Positions 56,371-64,000 of a DNA stretch of 64,000 nt are shown piece after piece (within the stretch, counting starts at the first letter, position 1; each line of letters starts with the position of its first letter). The translations under genes and the position numbers were made by a program. Source of the DNA: Lichina pygmaea (taxonomy: Eukaryota > Ascomycota > Lichinomycetes > Lichinales > Lichinaceae); contig OY730174.1 of assembly GCA_963422465.1 (NCBI GenBank), positions 1,550,001 to 1,614,000 on the forward strand. The letters are read 5' to 3'. The notes under the pieces were generated by a model. That model saw only the letters and a list, made by a program, of their open reading frames with translations, had not been told where the DNA came from and ran no database searches.

Positions 56371-58103
56371 TCAAGTGAAATCATATATGACGAGTGCGCC
56401 ACGTCCGAGCCCCTGCTGGCGGAGCAGCACCACCCGCTCGTCGTCGAAGCCAATCCACCTGCTTGACGGTGCTGGCTCCGGCGTTCTTGCCCGCAGCGTC
56501 CATGAGGTCGGCCCGAGCGCTGAGATGCCGCTGTAGGCGGTCTCGCCCGGGTCCGGACCACGGCCCGGCCTTCGCTCCGGTCGAACTTGAACGCTGAGGT
56601 CCCCACCGGCGGCCTTTCGCCGTGCCTCGGCCGCTCTCATGCCGCCCTCGAGCTCCCAGATCCGAAGTTCGTCGCCGCGTGAGCTTACCGAGACCGCTCT
56701 TCCCCGGCTGCCCACATGTGCTCCTGAGACGGCCGAGGTGTGGCCCCACAGGCGGTTTCCGGCGCTGACCGACAACTCCGTCGCGGTCGAGTGGACCATG
56801 TAGAGCGTCAGCGTGTTATCCGGGTGAGATGCTAAGAGGTAAGGATGGTTGTAGGAGAGCGACGTCGGCTTCGACAACGGCGGCGGATCTTCGCTTTGGG
56901 CGGCTGATGGCGAGGGCGATGTGGATTCCGGTGGTGACGGGGGCGACGACAAGGGCTTGAATCCGTGTTCTAAGGCAGACGCTAGCCTTGACTCTCTGAT
57001 CTCCCCCCCGTGACTGAGGTGGAGCTCCTGGACGCCGACGGACCAGCCGGAAAGATGAGTCGGCAACGCGTAGGCGATGGACACCACGACCTCCTGCGAT
57101 CTTGGCCGCAGCGACAGCGAGGAAGGAGGCCACGTCGTATGAGACCTGAGCAACGACAACAGCCGCGGTGCCGACGGTTTCGGCTGGCCCTCTGCGCCTG
57201 GTCTCGTACTCTCCCGTTGATAGAGACTCAGCAGGCCGAGTTCGGTGAGGGTGACGATATATGCGTCAGAGATCGCTATGGCCGTGATGGGACTCTTTGT
57301 CGGGGCGGGGTGGCTGTAGCAGAGCGAGAGCCGCGAGAGCCCTTCGTCTAGGATATAGATACTGAAGCTTCCGTCGGAGAGACCGACGACGACATCGAGG
57401 ATGGTCTTGCCATCGCCCTGGCACGCATTGACCGCCAGGGACTCTGGGACCCGCTCGGCCGACGAAGACGCGGGGTCTGCATGGAATTCCGCGGTGGCCA
57501 GCAATTTCTTGTCCCTGATGCTCCAGGCTCGGAGCCCGAGGGTCGAATCTGCGCTTACGACGATTCCTTCGTGGAGCTGCACCAGGAGTGGCGGTAGTAA
57601 TGTCTTCTCGACCATGTCGATCTCACTGATGTCACAGCTGCCCCTCGACCAGTTGTGCCTAAGCTTATACTGCCGTTTCCAGTTGGTCCTTCTCTCTCGC
57701 GCCACGAGGAAGTCCTCGTCGAGCCATTTTGACAGCCTGGACGAGAACATCAGACTGTCGTGGGGCGTATCCGGATCTCTGCTGCCTGGAAGCTTGGACG
57801 CCCTTGGGCGCACGAAGCGCTCGTAATATAGCGATTTCCATATCTGCGAGTCGGATGCAATGCACCGAAGGCGGCGCGAGATTCTACACCCGTGCTCAGC
57901 CAGGCAATTGCACCTCCTCTGCCAGTGATGGAGACGAACCTCTGACATCGTGCCAGTGTCGCCGGCGAGAGGTGAGAGAAGATGCGGAGGAGGAGCTCCG
58001 AACTAAGGCGCGATAGCCGGTCTGGCTCATCGTAGCGGGATCGTTTGATGGAAGACCTAGCCTCGACGCTGTCGTCGTCCCTACCACGTTTGGCCATTGG
58101 CAT
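56371..58103 (-). CDS. F-box protein with propeller-like C-terminal region
   Basis: Two exons (58103-57940 and 57883-56371) give 558 residues. After a basic start (MPMAKRGRDDDSV, RSSIKRSRYDEPDRL) the F-box reads LSSELLLRIFSHLSPATLAR, CQRISRRLRCIASDSQIWKS and LYYERF, about residues 28-76. It should bind Skp1 in an SCF ubiquitin ligase. The rest looks like an irregular beta-propeller, with repeated blade-like pieces (VVSADSTLGLRAWSI, VVVGLSDGSFSIYIL, LLASHPDNTLTLYMV, AVSVSSRGDELRIWEL) close to WD40. A Ser/Pro-rich loop (PPSPPESTSPSPS) sits between blades. The intron is 56 bp with a weak GTTCGT donor. The target is unknown. It is divergent from the SAE2 gene with a 315-bp shared upstream region. 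Confidence 0.85.
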
Positions 58104-58418
58104 CTGGTCGGGTATTGAGCGTAGAGGTGGGAAGACAAGGCCGTGGTCGCATCCACGGCTTTCAAGTGGCGTTAAGTTACGTACTGTACGTATGTACGTT
58201 ACGTACTTGATCGCACGTACAGTACTCCGGAAGGCCGGATTAGTCGGAGACATGGCGTCCGATACCGGTAAGGCTGGATCATGTGATCCCGTGTCATAGT
58301 CCGTTCTGGTACGGTACGGTACGGTACGAGTACTTACAGTACTCCGTACGCTCCGTACTCGTACGGGCAATTCTACATCGTCGCGTCTCCCATCATCATT
58401 CGGCCTCTAGCGGCATAT
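58104..58418. promoter_or_regulatory. shared upstream region of F-box and SAE2 genes
   Basis: Divergent 315-bp interval and very GTAC-rich (58170-58225 and 58310-58365), including GTACGGTACGGTACGG and AGTACTCCGTACGCTCCGTA. Whether these strings are promoter elements is unknown. Confidence 0.5.
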
Positions 58419-61102
58419 ATGGATATCCTGAAGAAGCATCGTACTTCACTATCTGACACCATTGAAAAGCAGCTCGCTGAACTCGATCAGGAACTTGATG
58501 CAGAATTAGCCAAACGTCGGTTTCCACTATCCTTGGCTACACACTCATCCGCTTCTAACTGCTCACGCGCGTAGGCAATGAGGCGTCGGCAGCAGAAAAG
58601 AGACTCCTCGAGGAGGAAGTCGAGAGACACCGGGCGCGGGCGCTCCTTTTCGAGGAGTCCAAGAAGGAAAACGAGCTTCTGCGGCTCTTTCTTGGCGAAG
58701 ACATCTTCGGTATCTGTCCCAGCTTGGGCCCATCAAGAGCGGCGGGTTCTCAGGTCGGGGTGCCTGCAGACGACGGTCGACGGACAGATCCGGAATGCTT
58801 TATTCGCGACGAAGATGTGAAGCTTGTGTCCCAGCAGCAGTACGACGCGTTGTCGTCGAAGCTGGGCACCTTGAGCAAGAATTATCGAGAGCTCAAGGAC
58901 GCTCATGACAGGTTGATCGCAAAGTGCCACAATGACCAGGTCACGATAGACGCGTGGATGAGGTACCTCGAGAAACAGAACCCAGAATGGAAGCGGGACC
59001 ATCCATTGCTGAGGAGGATGGAAGGCCCGGAGGATGCTACGCCTTTCAAAAAGCCGACGACGTCTGCGATTGAATCTACCGTGATCATCAATCCGCTGCG
59101 GGGTCTTGGCAAAAACGACCTCGGTGACCATAGCGCATCTGATTCTGCTCTAAAAGCCAGATCTAGTCCGAGATCTTATACCTCTGGGAAAGCTAAGAAG
59201 TTCGAGGGCGAGCAGGAGCGGACTTTGGGGACGCAATCAACAGACAGTACACAAGAGTTCGAGCATGCTCCAGTCGGCACAGTTCGGCCTGATGAATTGC
59301 GGTCCGACTCTCGGCGAGCGCACTTCGAAGAAGATGGAGCGGAAACGGAGGCTGATCTTCCGATCGTTGTCTCTGCACGCAGCCTGAAACGGAAAAGGCA
59401 ACCTCCTCCGTCACCCGGCGTTGGAAAATCCGTCAAACACCATCAAGGAACGACTGACGACCCGATAAAGGTCAAGAGCGAGCATGATTCCAGCAGTCCC
59501 ACCGTCGCCGCTTTCGCTTCCGAGCCAGTCATTGAGAGTCTCGACTTGGACGAGGTTGGCCGACGGATACAGACTCCAAGAAAAGGGCCAAGACCGCATG
59601 ATCATGGCATTCCGGATTGGCGAGCTGTCTCGGACGACGACCTCTCGGATACTGATTGGGGAGACGAAAGAATCGTGGACCAGACAATCCGCTCGCTAGA
59701 GATGCCTCCTGACCGCAGGGGGGATGAGGCCCCGGGGGGACGATTGGTTTCCTGCGACCAACAGGATGAGGCCGAAGACGATGAGGATCACCCTAAGGTC
59801 AAGTTCGCAGAGAGTCGGCTCCGGAGTAACTCGCATGTCGACCCGGAACAGGCCGCCTCGACCATCCCGACCCTGCACCCCTTCGAGACACCATTGTCTG
59901 GTTATCGCTCCTTCATGACGTTACAAGAAACTGCACGCAAGACCGGGCGGGATATCATGTCTGGCGCGAGAGAGCAGGCAAAGGTTTCTGTATGCAAAGA
60001 TGGCCCGACCTCGGCCGAAGCAGTCGCTCCAGGGGACAAGCTAAGGGTCAGGCTCGCGATGGAGGGCCTGCACAAGGGAAGCTCTCGTCAGACAAAGACC
60101 GTTTTGCAGCCTACCAGCAACAACATGAAGCTATTATCTACCACCAAAGACTTGTACAAGGGACGCCCCCTGAGAAAGAAGACGAGGTCGGATAATGGCG
60201 CTTCCAAGATCTCGATGGTAGCAGAGGACGGCGATACCACTCCGGTTCCTTCACGAACGGGCCAAACCGGCCCTCTATCACCTTCAGACTGTGACGACAA
60301 AACGGGCAAGCAACCACCGAAGCCGGTCGGGACAAAAGCCGGGCGTGTCGGCCCTCTCGATGCCCTACTCGAACGGCGTTCCCTTAACAAGTCAGTTCTT
60401 ACGCCGCTCAAGCATCAGCCAGCTGACCAGGGTGAGGGCGCATCTTCTCGTGGACGCCCCAGTCGCGAAAAGCAAATGCCCAAAGATACACCGCAGCGGT
60501 CAGGTCCGTCGAAAAGACCAAGCTCACGGAACGTGGACGGGTTGCCTCTTCGCGAAAGATCGCTGCAGCATCTTCGGCCGGAAGACTTCAAAGTCAATTC
60601 ACGGTGCAACCAAGGCCTTGGCTACGCGTTTACGGAGACGGTGCGAGGCCAAGAGCGTCGTAGATGTCTGCCAGGTTGCACCCGGCCCGAATGCTGTGGG
60701 GATGTCTTTCGAAGGACCATACAGATTGGAGGCCTACCGACGGCTCGGCGGTCCGAGCTCCGGTGGGGTGCTACATCGTCGGACGATGAGGACGAGCGAC
60801 TCTTGGAGGAACATCTCGGGGACGACAAAGACCAGCTCGTGACGATGACGGCAGACGACAGGCAAGAGATGCTTCTCCAGGCGCGGACCAAGCAGTTTGC
60901 GGACAAGCACGGAAGACACCGAAATGCGCACGAGCGGCGGAAGACTCCTCCGGGGTTCTGGCGAACGGACATGCCGACGACGCAAGAGGTTGAAGCAGAC
61001 CGCCAGGAGGCGGACCGCATGGAGAGAGCGAAGGTGGAGGAGCGGTACCGCGAGGCGATGAGACCTGGTGGGAGGTGGCTCTTTGCAGATGAACAGGGGT
61101 GA
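58419..61102 (+). CDS. SAE2: DNA end-resection factor SAE2/Ctp1/CtIP
   Basis: Cofactor of the Mre11 complex that starts resection of DNA double-strand breaks, nuclear. Two exons (58419-58515 and 58575-61102) give 874 residues. The N terminus is a coiled coil (SLSDTIEKQLAELDQELDAE, AEKRLLEEEVERHRARALLF), the usual self-association region. A long, poorly conserved, charged middle follows. The C-terminal domain is clear: FKVNSRCNQGLGYAFTETVR, the cysteines C730-LPG-C734 and C739-C740, then QFADKHGRHRNAHERR and KTPPGFWRTDMPTTQE. T823 in TPPGFW matches the CDK site of human CtIP (T847). T835 in TTQ matches its ATM/ATR site (T859), with the same spacing of twelve. It ends REAMRPGGRWLFADEQG. Confidence 0.93.
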
Positions 61103-61635
61103 CATTACTACGGGCCTTTTTTGTGCTGATGGTGTTCGGGCTGCTACCGGCGGTACTGGCGCGGGCATTGAACGCAGACCATACACATTGCCTCGACCGT
61201 CGCTGTCATGGCGTTGGCCACATGTACTTCTTTACTCATCGCTAGGTGATCGCGTTCCTGTAGCGTCCGTGAGGGTTCCAGGCACTTGAAGATTGTTAAT
61301 AGGACCCGGGGTAATGTTTCGTCTGCATTATTCGTACATCGTGCTGTACTCCGTACATACGTACTATACGTCTCGTATTCCGTCGTAATTACGAGGTACG
61401 AGTACAAGAGATCAGAGCCGCCACAGCCTCCGCCGGCATCGACGCTCGCCAGTACGCAGCCGAAATCTAATCTAATCTAAAGATAAGATCAAAAATCTTT
61501 GCAGCATCGATCAACTCGATCACAGCCGAATCATATAAATCTCATACCCACGGAGCAACTTCCTTCGTCTCGTATTGTCGTCACCGCATCTTTCCCGCGG
61601 ACGGATCGATCGAGTCGACGGTTTCACCGCACCCA
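61103..61635. other. spacer upstream of GGC1
   Basis: No gene is seen. GTACTCCGTACATACGTACT lies near 61346. It should hold the GGC1 promoter. Confidence 0.5.
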
Positions 61636-63147
61636 ATGGCGCCGGCGCTGATCGAGGCCGCTCCTGGATCGACGGCGAAGCATGTCGAGAGGGAGTCCTC
61701 GGTAGCACGCCTGCTCGGGTCCGGTGCGTATGCTCTGCGTCGGGAACAATCCGAACGACGGCTCTCTGAACTCGTGCGCAGGATCTGCCGGCATTGCCGA
61801 GCTCGCCATCTTCCATCCCGTCAGTTTCGTGTCGCGGTCCGGGATTTCGTGGACTGCGTCGCTGAGATGAGAGCAGGTCGACACAATAGCGAAGCGCTTA
61901 ATGAGCAACCAGGGGAAGGTCGGTCTCCAAGGGACAGCTTGAAAGCAGATCGCTGACGGTATGCACAGGTATCGTCAATAACGACCCTGAATACCGTCAT
62001 CTTCAAAGACTACTCGGCGGCTCCTGCCCGTCGCAAGTTCTTCTCGCTCTTTCCGGGGCTTGGTTACGCAGCGGGATACAAGGCATGTCGGGCGGGCGGA
62101 AGCACTGCTCTGGAGGCCACGGGCTGACGCGTGACGGAAGATCTTGCAACGAGTGTACAAATATGGAGGCCAGCCGTTTGCTCGCGACTATCTCGCCGTA
62201 AATTACGGCAGCAGTTTCGACGGCGCATTTGGAAAGGGCTCGGGAAAGGCGATCATGCATGCGACAGCGGGGAGGTAAGAGTGAGGCCGTCGGAGCCGGA
62301 GGAAGCAAACGTTCTTGTCAAAAGATCGGCTGACGATGGTGTCGTCCCAGCATAATTGGCATCGGCGAGATCGTCCTCCTGCCTCTCGACGTTCTCAAGA
62401 TCAAGCGACAGACGAACCCGGACGCCTTTCGAGGACGAGGAGTGTTCCGGATCGTGGCGGATGAAGGATTTGGGCTCTACCGAGGATGGGGCTGGACTGC
62501 AGCACGAAACGCGCCTGGGTCGTTTGCAGTACGCCTGCACCTTTCCTTTCATATCGTTCCGTTCCGTGCACACACGCATATTCGTTTCGATGCAGACAGA
62601 GGCTGACTGAAACACCCCCTTGCCTCCATTTCGATGAAACAATAGCTCTTCGGTGGATCCGCCTTCGCCAAGGAATACCTGTTCAAGCTCACGGACTACA
62701 ACAAGGCAAGCTGGACGCAGAACTTTGTGGCGTCGGTCGCCGGCGCCAGCGCGTCGTTGGTCGTATCGGCACCGCTCGACGTGATCAAGACCCGGGTCCA
62801 GAACCGCAACTTCGAAAATCCCGAGAGCGGCTTCCGCATCATCAGCAGCATGCTGCGAAACGAGGGTCTCTCGAGTTTCTTCAAGGGTCTGACTCCAAAG
62901 GTGAGCGAGAAAGACGCAAAGGAGACTCCCACTCATGGACTTTTGTTCAGCTATCCAGGTCTCTCCCCTCCGTCACCTCCCCAAGATTCGTCGCGCCTAT
63001 TCTCTACAATGTTTTTCTTCTTGAGGCGCTGGGCACTGCTGACGTGACGTGACATGATCCGAACAGTTACTCATGACCGGCCCGAAACTCGTCTTTTCCT
63101 TCTGGCTCGCTCAGACACTGATTCCGGCCTTCAACAAGGTTCTGTGA
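61636..63147 (+). CDS. GGC1: mitochondrial GTP/GDP carrier
   Basis: Inner-membrane carrier that exchanges GTP for GDP. Eight exons fit: 61636-61723, 61782-61819, 61877-61918, 61969-62082, 62141-62274, 62351-62528, 62646-62900 and 63067-63147, for 309 residues. The three carrier repeats start at HPVDTIAKR (near 41), LLPLDVLKIKRQ (near 148) and SAPLDVIKTRVQ (near 239). The family-specific pieces are SLFPGLGYAAGYK, YKYGGQPFARDYL, NAPGSFALFGGSAFAKEYLF, NRNFENPESGFRI, and the end KGLTPKLLMTGPKLVFSFWLAQTLIPAF. The intron after exon 4 starts GC (AAG then GCATGT at 62083) rather than GT, since the only frame-keeping junction uses it. All other introns are GT-AG. It is needed for mitochondrial translation and iron balance in yeast. 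Confidence 0.94.
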
Positions 63148-64000
63148 ACCTGTGATGACTGTATAGATCTACTGGGCTTGATAGACGGCGGAAGCAAATT
63201 CCCGAGGCTCCCCGCCATATTTCTTCCTCTCCTCTCCTCTCCTCTCCTCTCTTCTCCTCTCCTTTCATCCTTTCTCTCCTTTGCGCCGTCTCTGTGTGAT
63301 GATGTTTTACAGAGCCTTGGCGGCTTGGCTGTATATACCAGAACTCTACTTCCGTACATACTAGATTTTTATCATGTCACCGGTACTGTACTGCACCGTA
63401 CCCAAAATGCATACCTATCAAAGTGCTGCTATAGGATCGAAAGAGAAGACTGACAGAACTGTACTTCCTTATTGGTAATTATGCCATACCTGCCTCCGTA
63501 TGTGGCTCAGGATTACTGGCAAGCAGCTCGTAAGAGTACGGGTATCGCGATACCATAGGCATGGTCACGTGATGCTGCTCTCACGCGCCAGCGTAGGACC
63601 TCCAACGCAACCAAAGCCCCACCAAGGAAGCTCTACTCGTACCTTGTATTACGAGTACATATCAGCACCCGTACGTATGTACTGTACGTACCGGTATTTT
63701 ACTGGTAGCCGGCACAGCGAGATTACAACACGCCAGAGCTACGGATACTAGAACTTTACGGGCACAGGAGCTACGGTACAGGACGGTACGGTGCGTTACC
63801 AGCACGTACAGACTGTACTCCGTACCAAGAGCTGCTGTACGGTACGGTACCGTACCGTACAGTAAGATACGGGCATCGTGGCGGCGCGTAGCTTTCTACC
63901 TACTGTACCAGAGCTCAAGGTCAAAGGAGGTCAAAGGGATCGTCATCCTCGACAGTTGAAACTCAACGCTTGAAGATCGAGGCTCAAAAGGGATCATCCT
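63148..64000. other. window-end spacer
   Basis: No gene is supported. A CTCCT tandem repeat lies at 63228-63265 and dense GTAC strings at 63660-63865, with GTACGGTACGGTACCGTACC as the longest. A short frame at 63500-63751 has no motif. Confidence 0.5.

Overview
This is nuclear DNA of a filamentous ascomycete (Pezizomycotina, most like Sordariomycetes). Its genes carry short GT-AG introns of about 45-150 bp. They encode mitochondrial, peroxisomal and repair proteins of fungal type, plus a MARVEL protein, a berberine-bridge-type oxidase and a PTH11/rhodopsin-fold receptor. The mobile elements are fungal too: chromodomain-type Ty3/gypsy elements and Tad-like LINEs. The species cannot be fixed from the sequence alone. 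Intergenic DNA is unusually rich in GTAC-containing strings.

Layout. From 0.6 to 18.1 kb lies a gene-dense core: complex III core protein 2 (QCR2), ATP synthase epsilon (ATP15), the NatC subunit MAK10, a DsbA/FrnE-like oxidoreductase, a long-chain acyl-CoA synthetase ending in the peroxisomal signal SKL, O-acetylhomoserine sulfhydrylase (MET17 type), a broken aminoglycoside-phosphotransferase-like gene and a small MARVEL membrane protein. From 18.6 to about 40.2 kb lies a mobile-element nest. A Ty3/gypsy element (19335-39745) carries a second copy of the same family inserted in reverse in its 5' LTR (19852-26315) and a full-length LINE in its pol region (28662-35944). That LINE carries a 5'-truncated younger copy of itself (33282-35244). 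Each of the four insertions is bracketed by a readable target-site duplication, so their order is clear.

From 42.1 to 47.4 kb are a secreted FAD oxidase and a seven-helix receptor-like protein. From 47.4 to 54.5 kb is degraded repeat-rich DNA with a gypsy integrase relic, a LINE 3' fragment and a possible small inverted-repeat element. From 54.5 to 63.1 kb are a seven-knuckle CCHC protein (GIS2/CNBP type) with four very small exons, an F-box protein, the DNA end-resection factor SAE2/CtIP, and the mitochondrial GTP/GDP carrier GGC1.

Functionally, QCR2, ATP15 and GGC1 serve mitochondrial respiration and nucleotide exchange. The SKL-tailed acyl-CoA synthetase feeds peroxisomal fatty-acid oxidation. 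MET17 makes homocysteine. SAE2/CtIP retains both predicted regulatory phosphosites. I found no gene cluster, CRISPR array, rRNA gene or convincing intact tRNA gene, and no clear new multi-gene system. The least explained signals are a conserved antisense Cys-rich reading frame in both gypsy copies, the long inverted arms bracketing the nest, the small inverted-repeat family, the GTAC-rich spacers and the 20-29 bp G/C runs. All exon boundaries were worked out by eye from frame, splice sites and family resemblance.
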